Program-made: the position numbers and the translations under genes | The notes under the pieces: generated by a model | The model's database searches: none | The model's input: only the letters and a program-made list of their open reading frames with translations | What the model was told of the DNA's origin: nothing | Shown here: positions 1-7,856 of the stretch, in pieces | How positions within the stretch are numbered: position 1 is the first letter of the stretch | Layout: every line of letters begins with the position of its first letter | NCBI GenBank assembly: GCA_944325595.1 | Contig: CALVAQ010000007.1 | Location: 1 to 64,000, forward strand | Direction of reading: 5' to 3' | Source: Candidatus Gastranaerophilales bacterium | GTDB lineage: Bacteria > Cyanobacteriota > Vampirovibrionia > Gastranaerophilales > Gastranaerophilaceae | DNA length: 64,000 nucleotides

Positions 1-2
1 AT

Positions 3-362
3 CGGATTGATCCAAATTTTGAGGACAACAAAGTTTTGATTAAAAACGGTGTGAAGGAAACAGGGGACAGGTTTATTGATTATTTTTCTAATGGAAATTA
101 TAGTATTGTATACAAAAAAAATCTTTATCTTGAATTCCATTATACAAAAGAAGGAAAACTTGAAACTATTGGAAAAAGGACGTCTTTAACTTGTCCTCTC
201 AAAACATATCAATATGATACAAATCAAAAACTAGTTTCTATTACTCTTTATAAAACTCTAAATGACATTTATATTTTTAGTCTAGATGGCACATTAGTTG
301 CTCATTGGATTGGGAACAAGTGCTATGATAAAAACAATAGACTGATAAAATATCGTTTATAA
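3..362 (+). CDS. Secreted-protein paralogue, copy 1 (5' end outside window)
   Basis: Open from the window edge to a TAA at 360-362. The first 77 bases of the window are identical to 1667-1743, inside the complete paralogue at 1507-2028, so this is the C-terminal two-thirds of the same kind of protein. Beyond that the two diverge, but keep Y-rich segments of the form 'Y-x-KxGKLETI' and a common 'AHWIGNK' near the C-terminus, loosely like YD/MORN-type repeats. The signal peptide would lie outside the window. It is followed 24 bp later by a tape-measure fragment, the same arrangement as copy 2. Function unknown. Confidence 0.6.
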   Translation, partial: RIDPNFEDNKVLIKNGVKETGDRFIDYFSNGNYSIVYKKNLYLEFHYTKEGKLETIGKRTSLTCPLKTYQYDTNQKLVSITLYKTLNDIYIFSLDGTLVAHWIGNKCYDKNNRLIKYRL

Positions 363-386
363 TATAAATTTATTTAAGGAGAAAAT

Positions 387-797
387 ATGCAACAATCGAA
401 TGGTTCTATCGGCGGTCTCTCTAGTTCAGAGACCGTCAAAAACGTGCAAGAAATGCTCAAAGAAGCTGAAACTTCTGTTTCAGCTTTTTTAAAAACTTAT
501 CAAGAGTTTATCAAAACTATCTCTTCTTTGAACAAAAGTCTTGTTCAAAACACAAAAAACGAAAATCCTTACGAGCTTACTCTCAAAGAAATCGAAAAAG
601 AACAGTCTGCTCTTGATGCTGAGGTAAAAAGCTATTCTGATTCAAAAAAACGCAGGCTCGAAATTGACAAGTGGCTGATTGGATTGAAAAAAGTTTTTGT
701 TTTTTTACACGGGGTTCGGGGTGGAGCAATATTTGATTCAAACCTAAGGCAACAGGGGATGTCTCAATTTAATAAATATCCGACCTTTGCAAAGTGA
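387..797 (+). pseudogene. Truncated duplicate of the tape-measure gene
   Basis: Starts at an ATG with a good AAGGAG site. Codons for about the first 96 residues match the tape-measure gene at 2078: 413-674 is nearly identical to 2101-2362 (offset 1688). Identity stops abruptly after the shared 'EIDKW'. The remaining 40 residues (LIGLKKVF... to ...PTFAK) have no counterpart in the full gene and read like unselected sequence. The conserved part is polar and coiled-coil-like. I read it as a 5' gene fragment left by a duplication whose 3' part was lost. A short expressed protein with an exchanged C-terminus cannot be excluded. Confidence 0.6.
413..674 (+). repeat. Direct repeat, copy 1 of the tape-measure 5' segment
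   Basis: 262 bp almost identical to 2101-2362. Differences seen by eye are few, for example gaccgtc versus gactgtc near the start and gatgctgag versus gattctgag. Together with 1-77 = 1667-1743 this implies a direct duplication with a period of about 1.67-1.69 kb. Confidence 0.85.
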
Positions 798-814
798 ATT
801 ACAGAATGTGTCTT

Positions 815-902
815 GGAATCGGACGTTACGGGCTCCTGAACGTAGCCCTTCACAATGGCACTGGGTTCGGCTTTGCCTCACTCGGCGTGCCAGTCCGATT
901 CC
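815..902. repeat. Small palindromic element with 10-bp terminal inverted repeats
   Basis: GGAATCGGAC at 815-824 is the exact reverse complement of GTCCGATTCC at 893-902. The 88-bp interior holds further short complementary pairs (GGGCT/AGCCC) and looks richer in G+C than its surroundings. No ORF covers it convincingly. Its form is that of a dispersed intergenic palindromic or MITE-like repeat. Only one copy is visible here, so the repeat status is inferred. Confidence 0.45.
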
Positions 903-1063
903 GCTGTACAAACAACAACAAGCGAGGTTTGTCTGAGGCACGGGGAATTATTTGAAACAATTCAATCTTTGTCCTTTAGCAATTTTTACGTGCCGAGTTG
1001 CCGAGCATGAGTTTGTACTACATTCTGTATGAACGGAGCACTAGGTCGGGAGTTTCTTGGGCT

Positions 1064-1094
1064 CCACCCGTTCTTTACGGTAAAGAATGGGTGG
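1064..1094. repeat. 31-bp palindrome
   Basis: Arms of 15 bases flank a single central G. The left arm is CCACCCGTTCTTTAC and the right arm GTAAAGAATGGGTGG, with one mismatch. It is not followed by a T-tract, so it does not look like an intrinsic terminator. Confidence 0.7.
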
Positions 1095-1145
1095 AAGATA
1101 AAACAAAAATCTTTGTTTTTGAAACCTAAATCTTTATTTTTACAC

Positions 1146-1245
1146 GATACTTTTTTCTCTTTGAATTGCGTGTGCATACCACAAGGGCATCCTGATTCGT
1201 ACGGCTCGTACCTCGCCTACGACTCAAGCAAGAGAAAAAAGTATC
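1146..1245. repeat. 16-bp inverted repeat with 68-bp loop
   Basis: GATACTTTTTTCTCTT at 1146-1161 is perfectly complementary to 1230-1245. The loop carries a repeated CGTAC motif near 1199-1212. No coding function is evident. Confidence 0.65.
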
Positions 1246-1506
1246 ACAAAAAAGAGAAACATACGCTCTCAAAAGAGATTTTAAAATTCAGAAACAAAAA
1301 TTTCCGTCCACTCACAAAATGGTAAATTCGGTACGGTAAATTTTTATTTCTTCATTTAAAAATCTCTAACCAACATCACATCAGGGCTCCGCCCTGAAAC
1401 CCTAAATAAACATGCAAACCTCACCCCCGACCCTATGTCTTGAAATTGGATGTTTCGGCAAAGCGTGGCTGTCTCATTTCTTTTCATATTATGGTATTAT
1501 GAAGTT

Positions 1507-2028
1507 ATGAAAAAGTTTGTTTTTGGTTTTCTTTGTTTTTGTTTTTGGGTTTTGCCTGTTTATTCTTTCACGTTAAAAGGAGGGGTCACTTTTACTGTTG
1601 AGTCTGCGAGGAAAGAAGCTTTTGCCGATGTTGAATATTCTTTGCCTAAGAATATTATTGATGCTAATCGGATTGATCCAAATTTTGAGGACAACAAAGT
1701 TTTGATTAAAAACGGTGTGAAGGAAACAGGGGACAGGTTTATTACATACTATTCTGATAACAGTTATAGTATTGTGTACAAAAAGAATCTATATTATGTG
1801 TTTTACTACGATAAAAATGGTAAGTTAGAAACCATTGAAAAAAGGAATAGTCTAATTTTCCCTGTAAAATGCTATGTATATAATTTAACAGGAGGTCTTG
1901 ATTCCATTTCACTATATCTTTCAGCAAAAGAAACATATATTTTTTCAGTAGATGGACAACTATATGCACATTGGATTGGGAATAAAGCATACAACAAAAA
2001 TGGTCAAATTATTTCAGAACGTTATTAA
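1507..2028 (+). CDS. Secreted protein of unknown function, copy 2
   Basis: 173 residues. The ATG at 1507 is chosen because it opens a clear Sec signal peptide (MKKFVFGFLCFCFWVLPVYS, about residues 1-20). There is no Shine-Dalgarno; a TATTAT hexamer (1495-1500) lies 6 bp upstream, suggesting a leaderless message. The mature part has Y-rich segments with 'YDKNGKLETI' and 'AHWIGNKAYNKNGQI', loosely YD/MORN-like. A 5'-truncated paralogue lies at 3-362. It sits directly before the tape-measure fragment, an odd place for an exported protein and suggestive of phage cargo. No family recognised. Confidence 0.65.
   Translation: MKKFVFGFLCFCFWVLPVYSFTLKGGVTFTVESARKEAFADVEYSLPKNIIDANRIDPNFEDNKVLIKNGVKETGDRFITYYSDNSYSIVYKKNLYYVFYYDKNGKLETIEKRNSLIFPVKCYVYNLTGGLDSISLYLSAKETYIFSVDGQLYAHWIGNKAYNKNGQIISERY
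1667..1743 (+). repeat. Direct repeat of window positions 1-77
   Basis: Identical to the first 77 bases of the window (offset 1666) and inside the secreted-protein gene. Similarity continues at a lower level downstream, so the two copies have diverged in their 3' halves. Confidence 0.85.
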
Positions 2029-2077
2029 TTTTAATTAATCAAATATATTATTTTTGATTATAGAAATCGGAGAAAAA

Positions 2078-3049
2078 ATGCAAAAAAATAATAACTTAAG
2101 CGGTCTCTCTAGTTCAGAGACTGTCAAAAACGTGCAAGAAATGCTCAAAGAAGCTGAAACTTCTGTTTCAGCTTTTTTAAAAACTTATCAAGAGTTTATC
2201 AAAACTATCTCTTCTTTGAACAAAAGTCTTGTTCAAAACACAAAAAACGAAAATCCTTACGAGCTTACTCTCAAAGAAATCGAAAAAGAACAGTCTGCTC
2301 TCGATTCTGAGGTAAAAAGCTATTCTGATTCAAAAAAACGCAGGCTCGAAATTGACAAGTGGTACATGCAAGAAAGCAAAAAAATAAAAAACGACAAAAC
2401 TCTAACCGATCAAGAAAAAACAAAAACCCTCGAAAGCCTTGACAAATTGTACGACAAACGCTCGGAAGCCGCCACTTTTGGTTTGTTTGAAGAAGGATTA
2501 TATGATGTAAAAGACATCGTCGGCAAAGGACTTTCCGACATGCTAACGGAGTTTGACGATTTTGACGGCAATCTCAGAAAGATGGCAAAAAACCTCTACA
2601 GCTACCTCATACAAACGTCTACGGAAGCACTTATGCAGCAGATTCTGAGCGTTGAAAATATGAGCAAAATCGCCTCTTCTTTTATGGGCATCTTCGGCAA
2701 AGCAAAAAGCGGCGTAACGGGCTTTTTCGGCAAGCTTTTCAAAGGTAAAAAAATATTTCACTCGGGAGGGATTCTGCCAGTCGGTGCCAATGCCGAACTT
2801 CCGGGAACAAAAGAGCAGCTTGCACTGCTCAAAGGCGGAGAAAGAGTCCTCAGTCCCGCAGAAAATACTGATTACAAAAGCAGCAGCGGGGCTTCACCTG
2901 TTGTTTTCAACAATTTCAACGTTCAGGCGTGGGATTCAAAAGATGTTCAGCAGTATTTGATAGAGAACAAACAGCTTTTGAACACTATCACATATGAAGG
3001 AATAAAAAACAACAAATCACAGCTGCGCACAATTGTTCAAAACGCATAA
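2078..3049 (+). CDS. Phage tail tape-measure protein, C-terminal part
   Basis: 323 residues from the ATG at 2078, preceded by a GGAG site (an upstream TTG at 2054 is less likely). The N-terminal half is charged and coiled-coil-like. A hydrophobic Gly-rich segment follows (about residues 205-225), then the usual tape-measure ending: 'FHSGGI', 'LLKGGERVLSPAE' and a C-terminal 'NNFNVQAWDSKDVQQYL'. It is far shorter than normal tape measures (usually over 600 residues), so the N-terminal part is probably encoded upstream as a separate polypeptide, or has been lost. Its 5' 262 bp are duplicated at 413-674. The tail-tip gene follows. Confidence 0.8.
   Translation: MQKNNNLSGLSSSETVKNVQEMLKEAETSVSAFLKTYQEFIKTISSLNKSLVQNTKNENPYELTLKEIEKEQSALDSEVKSYSDSKKRRLEIDKWYMQESKKIKNDKTLTDQEKTKTLESLDKLYDKRSEAATFGLFEEGLYDVKDIVGKGLSDMLTEFDDFDGNLRKMAKNLYSYLIQTSTEALMQQILSVENMSKIASSFMGIFGKAKSGVTGFFGKLFKGKKIFHSGGILPVGANAELPGTKEQLALLKGGERVLSPAENTDYKSSSGASPVVFNNFNVQAWDSKDVQQYLIENKQLLNTITYEGIKNNKSQLRTIVQNA
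2101..2362 (+). repeat. Direct repeat, copy 2 of the tape-measure 5' segment
   Basis: Partner of 413-674; see that entry. Copy 2 continues into an intact reading frame, copy 1 does not. Confidence 0.85.
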
Positions 3050-3151
3050 CAAATCCCCGGGAATATGCATCACAGCAACCATACATGGACTTCCTCTTAT
3101 ACAAAGAGGAAGCAGCAGCCGTGGCATAAAATCAAAACAGAAAGGTTTTTT

Positions 3152-4483
3152 ATGGATTATCCTATTTTTGACATACCTTACAAAGAGGTTTACACGACCT
3201 CTATACAATTCAATACACAGATAAACGAAAAAATGAAAGGCTATGAACAGCGCTATCCCGTCTGGACGTACCCGAAAAGAACATTCACTCTCAAGTTTGA
3301 CAAAAACTTTAAAGGAAGAAAAGAGCTCGAAGACTTTTTTATCTCCGTAATGGGCGCCGCAGGAAAATTTGAGTTTGTCTGGAGCACAGAAAAAGGCGGA
3401 AACGGAAAGACTTATCTTTGCAATTTTGACAATGACAGCTTCAAACAAAATCTGAAAGACTACGGTTTTAGCGAAACAGAACTAAAATTTAGCTGCATCG
3501 ACGACTCTCAGGTTGAACAAGTTGACGAACTGGATTTTTATCACTCTGCTGAATGCGAACACTCCATTGATTTTTATACCGTTGTTGATGAGATTTACAC
3601 CGCACGAAATGAGAGAAAATCCTACTGGGATTCCCCGAAAAAAAGCTGGAAACTCAAGTTTGAAAAAGATTCCAAAACCAGAAAAAAACTCGAAGACTTC
3701 TTTATCGCAAAAAGAGGATGTTTCCGTGCTTTTGAATGGAAATGGAAAAAAGAACTCGGCGGCGATGACCAAATATATACTGTACGCTTTGACAATGATA
3801 TTCTGGATGTCAATGTCGAAGAATTCGGGTTTGGAAGTTTTGAGCTGAATCTCAAAGAGGTTTTTCCGACAGCAGACCCTATGAGTGAGCTGGAAAAAGA
3901 CGAAATTATACCCAGAACACTTCTGGATATCGAGCTTGAAGGAGGCTCGATATTTATTTTGGACAACGAAACGCTTACATCTTTGAGATACAACGGTCAG
4001 GACTATATCGGCGCACCGCTGAGTTATGACGAAATCCAGAAAGATGATACAACAAGTGTTTCAAAACTCGGAATAAAGCTCTCAAATGTAGGCTTGGCTT
4101 TTTCCGGTATTATCGGGCAGCGGGGTGATGTAGTCACGGGAGCGCCGGCTGTTTTAACTCTCGTTTTTTTGAATGTAAACACAAACACTATTCTCAGCGA
4201 ATATACACAAGTTCTCTACGCCGGCAGGTGCAACAATCTAAAATTGGACTATGAGTCAGCCTCCATGGATATTGAACCTTCGCTTGGCGGATACGAAATC
4301 ACCGCTCCCGCAATGAAATACAGAACCACATGTCAGGTTCGCCGTTTCAAAGACTGCCGGTGCGGTTACACAGGTGAAGAATCGACATGTGACAGAACGC
4401 TCGCAAGATGCAAAGAACTCGGAAATGAAGAAAACTTCAGAGGATTTCCGCAAATGTACAACGAGCTTGTTGTTAAGGTTTAG
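3152..4483 (+). CDS. Fused tail-tip protein (DUF2460-like repeats plus BR0599/gpL-like C-terminus)
   Basis: 443 residues. The start at 3152 follows an AGAAAGG site; the frame is open from 3065 but lacks a site there. Two successive similar segments (about residues 15-105 and 135-245) share 'W-x-x-PKK/R-x-F/W-x-LKF' and 'ELEDFFI', like the DUF2460 tail proteins of gene transfer agents. The C-terminal third resembles BR0599/DUF2163 or lambda gpL: a four-cysteine cluster C-x7-C-x-C-x8-C-D-x-T followed by 'NFRGFPQM', which in gpL relatives binds an iron-sulfur cluster. Two usually separate genes appear fused. It lies between the tape measure and the portal. Confidence 0.75.
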   Translation: MDYPIFDIPYKEVYTTSIQFNTQINEKMKGYEQRYPVWTYPKRTFTLKFDKNFKGRKELEDFFISVMGAAGKFEFVWSTEKGGNGKTYLCNFDNDSFKQNLKDYGFSETELKFSCIDDSQVEQVDELDFYHSAECEHSIDFYTVVDEIYTARNERKSYWDSPKKSWKLKFEKDSKTRKKLEDFFIAKRGCFRAFEWKWKKELGGDDQIYTVRFDNDILDVNVEEFGFGSFELNLKEVFPTADPMSELEKDEIIPRTLLDIELEGGSIFILDNETLTSLRYNGQDYIGAPLSYDEIQKDDTTSVSKLGIKLSNVGLAFSGIIGQRGDVVTGAPAVLTLVFLNVNTNTILSEYTQVLYAGRCNNLKLDYESASMDIEPSLGGYEITAPAMKYRTTCQVRRFKDCRCGYTGEESTCDRTLARCKELGNEENFRGFPQMYNELVVKV

Positions 4484-4511
4484 ACAATTACATAAAGAAA
4501 AAGAGGAAAAA

Positions 4512-6008
4512 ATGATTACTACATTCAGCATTAAAGACATAAAAAATGATACAGACACAATCCAGAGATTATCGGATTATGATGAGTACAAAGACCTTTA
4601 TGAAGGTAATTTCAACAGAGCATTCAATTCTACTATTATAAAAATCAGAAAACGCTACCCTCTGGACAATACCACATCTCAATCTTTGATAAACATAAAC
4701 CTTTTTTGGGCTTTGACAGATTTCTTCAAAGGTTTTTTAACCAATCAGGGAATCGGGATAAACGTTGATGACAGCAAGCAAAAATTCTGGGATGAAATTT
4801 CAAAAGAAAACAACTTTGTCTCTGTCTTGAAGGAAGTATATATCGACAATTCCAGATTTGGCAACGGTGTATTTAAAGTTGCGCTTGAAAACGGAAAAGT
4901 AAAAATCCAGTCAGTTTGTCCCGATTGCTGGTTGCCCGTATTTGACAAAGGAGACATAAACAACATTTCGGGTCATATTCTTGTTTTCCCGTTTGAGATT
5001 ATGGACAACGGTGTAAAAAAACAGTTCAAAAAAATCGAAAAACACCACAAAGGCTATATAGAAAACGAAATCTGGACCTGTGTAAACGACGAGATAGGAA
5101 GACATCTTTCTCCCGAAGAAATGAAAGAACTGTTTAACATTGATGAGGCGGAAGATTTTTCTGACATTTGGAATGATTTTCTCGTTTTCCCCGTAAAAAA
5201 CACAACCGAGAGCGATTCTTACTTTGGCGAAAGCGATTACAAACGCTGCAAGTCAATTGTTGAAGAGATTATGCTCACAATCAGCCAGAACTCAAAAATC
5301 ATAAACCGCCACGCAAATCCGAAACTCTCAGGAAGCGAACAAAATTTGGAATATGACCCCGTAACAAACGAAAGGATTTTCCCTGACTCTGATTTTGTAA
5401 AAGTCGGAACAGACGGAATAAAACCGGAATACATTACAGCAAACCTTCAAGCCGATGCAATCCAAAAGCATATCGATTTGCTGATGAACTTTTTCTATAT
5501 TCTCACAAAAACACCTCCTCAGGCGTACGGATTGAACATCTCCGGCAACATGTCAGGCGAAAGCTTGAGAAAAATCTTTCTTGCAGCACTGGCAAAAGTA
5601 GACGATATAAAGCAGGTCTCTTTTACTTCTGCAATAAAATCCGTTGTGAGCTGCGCTATGGCGTTTAATTCCACACCGGTAAAAGAAGTTAATGTTGACT
5701 GGTCAGAGCCCATTCCCGCAGATTATTCAGAGCTTGTAACAACGGAAAACAGCAGAGTTTCCGCAGGTACACAAAGCAAGCTGACAACAATCATGACGCT
5801 GGACAATGTATCCGAAGAAGATGCAAGAGCGGAACTCGAAAGGATTGAAGAAGAAAAATCTCCCGGTCAGCAGCAGGAAACTCCTCCGGAGCAAGTATCA
5901 ATAGAAGAAACATTGAATCAGATGAAAAATACAAACAAAGAAGAACTAAAAAACAATTTACCAGAAGAAAATAACAGTACTCTGCAGGAAGAAGTACAAA
6001 ACGTGTAG
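4512..6008 (+). CDS. Phage portal protein
   Basis: 498 residues. The ATG at 4512 follows AGAGGAAA; the frame is open further left into the tail-tip gene but without a site. Length, acidic N-terminus ('DEYKDLYEGNF'), the region around 'PPQAYGLNISGNMSGESLR' (about residues 335-355) and the polar Q/E-rich C-terminal tail are typical of SPP1/HK97-type portals, which form the dodecameric DNA gate of the capsid. A strong terminator follows at 6026. In most phages the next gene would be a minor head protein or protease; here a cargo island intervenes before the scaffold gene. Confidence 0.8.
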   Translation: MITTFSIKDIKNDTDTIQRLSDYDEYKDLYEGNFNRAFNSTIIKIRKRYPLDNTTSQSLININLFWALTDFFKGFLTNQGIGINVDDSKQKFWDEISKENNFVSVLKEVYIDNSRFGNGVFKVALENGKVKIQSVCPDCWLPVFDKGDINNISGHILVFPFEIMDNGVKKQFKKIEKHHKGYIENEIWTCVNDEIGRHLSPEEMKELFNIDEAEDFSDIWNDFLVFPVKNTTESDSYFGESDYKRCKSIVEEIMLTISQNSKIINRHANPKLSGSEQNLEYDPVTNERIFPDSDFVKVGTDGIKPEYITANLQADAIQKHIDLLMNFFYILTKTPPQAYGLNISGNMSGESLRKIFLAALAKVDDIKQVSFTSAIKSVVSCAMAFNSTPVKEVNVDWSEPIPADYSELVTTENSRVSAGTQSKLTTIMTLDNVSEEDARAELERIEEEKSPGQQQETPPEQVSIEETLNQMKNTNKEELKNNLPEENNSTLQEEVQNV

Positions 6009-6025
6009 AAAACAGAACACCCTTA

Positions 6026-6060
6026 ACAGATAAATGCTCAATGCGCATTTATCTGTTTTT
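6026..6060 (+). terminator. Intrinsic terminator after portal gene
   Basis: ACAGATAAATG at 6026-6036 pairs with CATTTATCTGT at 6046-6056, followed by T5. It separates the portal gene from the cargo island. Confidence 0.8.
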
Positions 6061-6148
6061 CGGGTCTTTTTTATCCGTCTTTCAGCGCCGGAAAATACTG
6101 ACCGCAAGTTTTAGGACACATGTTTTCCTGTATTTTGCTGAAAATAGA

Positions 6149-6574
6149 TTAATTCTCATTTTTTACTCTCATTTTCAGCAGCCGCAAAATTAAAAACAAA
6201 CTCAAAACAATTGCCAATGCTTGTTTTTTGCTGCTGCAATAAATATTAAACCATATCAATGGTATTAACAACAAAGAAAAGCCAAAATCCATTATCAAAT
6301 CATAAAGCGGATTTTTTAATAAAAAATTACTTTTTACTCTATATTTAAAAATCCAATCATAAAGATATGCAGAAACAACAAAACAAATCAAACAAAACAA
6401 AAACGGTAAATCAAAAAAAATAATAAAAAACGGTACACTGGGATTACCTTTTATTTCTTCCGGTGAAAGAAACCAGCAAAAGAACAGTGCCATTATCCAC
6501 CCTGCCAATGATAGGGCATGCGTTCCCCAGTATTTTTTTGCTGAATATAAATTAACTCTCATTTTTTTCACCAT
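6149..6574 (-). CDS. Four-helix membrane protein, array copy A
   Basis: 141 residues with about four hydrophobic segments (roughly 22-38, 47-75, 92-112, 118-134); the N-terminal 'MRVNLYSAKKYWGTHALSLAGW' region precedes helix 1. Translation may instead start at the internal ATG of MRVNLYS (6562). It is the last gene of a reverse-strand operon of four paralogues, each overlapping the next by 11-23 bp. Its DNA is about 99 percent identical to copy D (7406-7819), although B and C between them are divergent. No family recognised; phage location suggests an envelope-modifying or exclusion role, which is inference only. Confidence 0.7.
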   Translation of the reverse strand: MVKKMRVNLYSAKKYWGTHALSLAGWIMALFFCWFLSPEEIKGNPSVPFFIIFFDLPFLFCLICFVVSAYLYDWIFKYRVKSNFLLKNPLYDLIMDFGFSLLLIPLIWFNIYCSSKKQALAIVLSLFLILRLLKMRVKNEN

Positions 6575-6989
6575 TTTTACATTGTAAAAATTTTAACAAC
6601 CGCATATTAACAAACAAGAAAAAAAGAAGGAAAAAAGGTTTAATATCAGGTCTACATATTGTTAAGAACCAGATAAAAGGCAACAAGCTCAAAACAACGC
6701 CTGCATCAAATAAGAAATCATAAATTCTGTTTTTTAACATAAAAAGATTTTTTACCTTCGATTTAAAAAACAATTGAATAGAATAAACCAGAACAACAAC
6801 AAGAAAGAAAAAGAAATTCAATATTAGCATAAAAAATACGGCAGCTACTCCACCCGTAGAACATACTTTATTGCCATAAGGATTTAGCCAGACAAACAAA
6901 AATGTATTTACAAAGCCAAACAAACTTAATACATGTGATCCATAATATTTTTTTAGCGAAAACAGATTAATTCTCATTTTTTTTACCAT
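6552..6989 (-). CDS. Four-helix membrane protein, array copy B
   Basis: 145 residues, divergent paralogue of copies A and D. It keeps the N-terminal pattern 'MR-I-NL-F-S-L-KKYYGSHVLSL', the 'N-x-x-YDF/L-x-x-D-x-G' segment before helix 3 and the C-terminal 'RLLKF'. Four hydrophobic helices are predicted by eye. It overlaps copy A by 23 bp and copy C by 23 bp, so the four genes are translationally linked. Confidence 0.65.
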   Translation of the reverse strand: MVKKMRINLFSLKKYYGSHVLSLFGFVNTFLFVWLNPYGNKVCSTGGVAAVFFMLILNFFFFLVVVLVYSIQLFFKSKVKNLFMLKNRIYDFLFDAGVVLSLLPFIWFLTICRPDIKPFFLLFFLFVNMRLLKFLQCKNGEKNES

Positions 6990-7416
6990 TTTTATGAAAA
7001 AGAAATTTCAATAGCCTTAATAAAATAAACAAAATAAAGAAAAACAGAAGTAGTGCTGTTTTTATCACTATTTCAAAATGATTTGCCACATCTTTTGTCA
7101 GAATAAAATACAGTATAAACAAAACATAGAAAATAATACCTGTATCAAAACAAATATCATAAAATTTATTATTTTTTAAAAAGTTATTTTTAACTTTAAT
7201 ATGAAAAAAGTTTTCAATTAAAAAGCAAGTTAAAAAGAGAATAATGAAAGATAAATTAAGATAAAACACGATAATAAAGCAGATAATACCACTATTAGTT
7301 ATTACTTTGTAATTAAAAATGTAAAAATAAACGGAAAAAATTATATTAATATTTCCCATTAATGCCATTAAATGAAATGCATATGAATCTTTTAACGAAA
7401 ACAAATTAACTCTCAT
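6967..7416 (-). CDS. Four-helix membrane protein, array copy C
   Basis: 149 residues and the most AT-rich and divergent member. It keeps 'MRVNLFSLKDSYAFHLMALMG', 'NNKFYDICFDTGI' and the terminal 'LLRLLKFL' signature. Its ATG lies within the end of copy D (11-bp overlap). It could be a neofunctionalised or decaying copy; the frame is intact. Confidence 0.65.
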   Translation of the reverse strand: MRVNLFSLKDSYAFHLMALMGNINIIFSVYFYIFNYKVITNSGIICFIIVFYLNLSFIILFLTCFLIENFFHIKVKNNFLKNNKFYDICFDTGIIFYVLFILYFILTKDVANHFEIVIKTALLLFFFILFILLRLLKFLFHKNGKKNEN

Positions 7417-7819
7417 TTTTTACTCTCATTTTCAGCAGCCGCAAAATTAAAAACAAACTCAAAACAATTGCCAATGCTTGTTTTTTGCTGCTGCAATAAA
7501 TATTAAACCATATCAATGGTATTAACAACAAAGAAAAGCCAAAATCCATTATCAAATCATAAAGCGGATTTTTTAATAAAAAATTACTTTTTACTCTATA
7601 TTTAAAAATCCAATCATAAAGATATGCAGAAACAACAAAACAAATCAAACAAAACAAAAACGGCAAATCAAAAAAAATAATAAAAAACGGTACACCGGGA
7701 TTACCTTTTATTTCTTCCGGTGAAAGAAACCAGCAAAAGAACAGTGCTATTATCCACCCTGCCAATGATAGGGCATGTGTTCCCCAGTATTTTTTTGCTG
7801 AATATAAATTAAGTTTCAT
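7406..7819 (-). CDS. Four-helix membrane protein, array copy D (first in operon)
   Basis: 137 residues, differing from copy A at only a few residues (M/I, S/G) plus the short N- and C-terminal extensions. It is the promoter-proximal gene. On the minus strand TAGAAT lies 6 bp upstream of the ATG with no Shine-Dalgarno, pointing to a leaderless transcript. A TTCTAA-CACA-TTAGAA dyad (7827-7842) overlaps that -10 and could be an operator shared with the divergent 34-codon ORF. Confidence 0.7.
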   Translation of the reverse strand: MKLNLYSAKKYWGTHALSLAGWIIALFFCWFLSPEEIKGNPGVPFFIIFFDLPFLFCLICFVVSAYLYDWIFKYRVKSNFLLKNPLYDLIMDFGFSLLLIPLIWFNIYCSSKKQALAIVLSLFLILRLLKMRVKNES

Positions 7820-7826
7820 AAAAAAA

Positions 7827-7842
7827 TTCTAACACATTAGAA
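7827..7842. promoter_or_regulatory. Perfect dyad between divergent genes
   Basis: TTCTAA and TTAGAA arms around CACA. The dyad overlaps the minus-strand -10 of the membrane-protein array and lies 14 bp upstream of the plus-strand ATG at 7857. It is a candidate repressor site; the regulator is unknown. Confidence 0.35.
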
Positions 7843-7856
7843 AAAAGGAAAAAACG

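Larger units (their letters stand above)
798..1506. other. Non-coding, hairpin-rich spacer between duplicated units
   Basis: About 710 bp without a convincing gene; short ORFs here look like translations of palindromes. Complementary arms seen: ACAGAATGT 801-809 with 1020-1028; GTACAAAC 906-913 with 1011-1018; ACTCGGC 880-886 with 992-998; a near-perfect 31-bp palindrome at 1064-1094; a 16-bp perfect pair at 1146-1161 and 1230-1245; CAGGGC/GCCCTG at 1382-1396. Candidate explanations are remnants of mobile elements, a structured RNA, or a recombination hot spot. No transposase or reverse transcriptase was found. Confidence 0.5.
6149..7812 (-). repeat. Near-identical outer copies of a four-gene array
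   Basis: 6149-6555 and 7406-7812 (offset 1257) differ at only about five positions over some 407 bp. The short DNA motif ATGAGAGT occurs at both ends of the repeated gene (C-terminal 'MRVKNE', N-terminal 'MRVNL') and could have served as the recombination homology. Confidence 0.8.

Noticed and set aside
744-941. Minus-strand ORF across the palindromic element
   Set aside because: The translation is Arg/Cys-rich and follows the palindromes, typical of spurious ORFs in intergenic repeats. No ribosome site.
798-1030. Integron attC site
   Set aside because: Nested inverted repeats are present, but no GTTRRRY core and no integrase or cassette array could be recognised.
798-1506. Retron or diversity-generating retroelement
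   Set aside because: Inverted repeats and duplicated gene segments first suggested a retroelement, but no reverse transcriptase with the xxDD motif is encoded in the window and the repeat differences are not adenine-specific.
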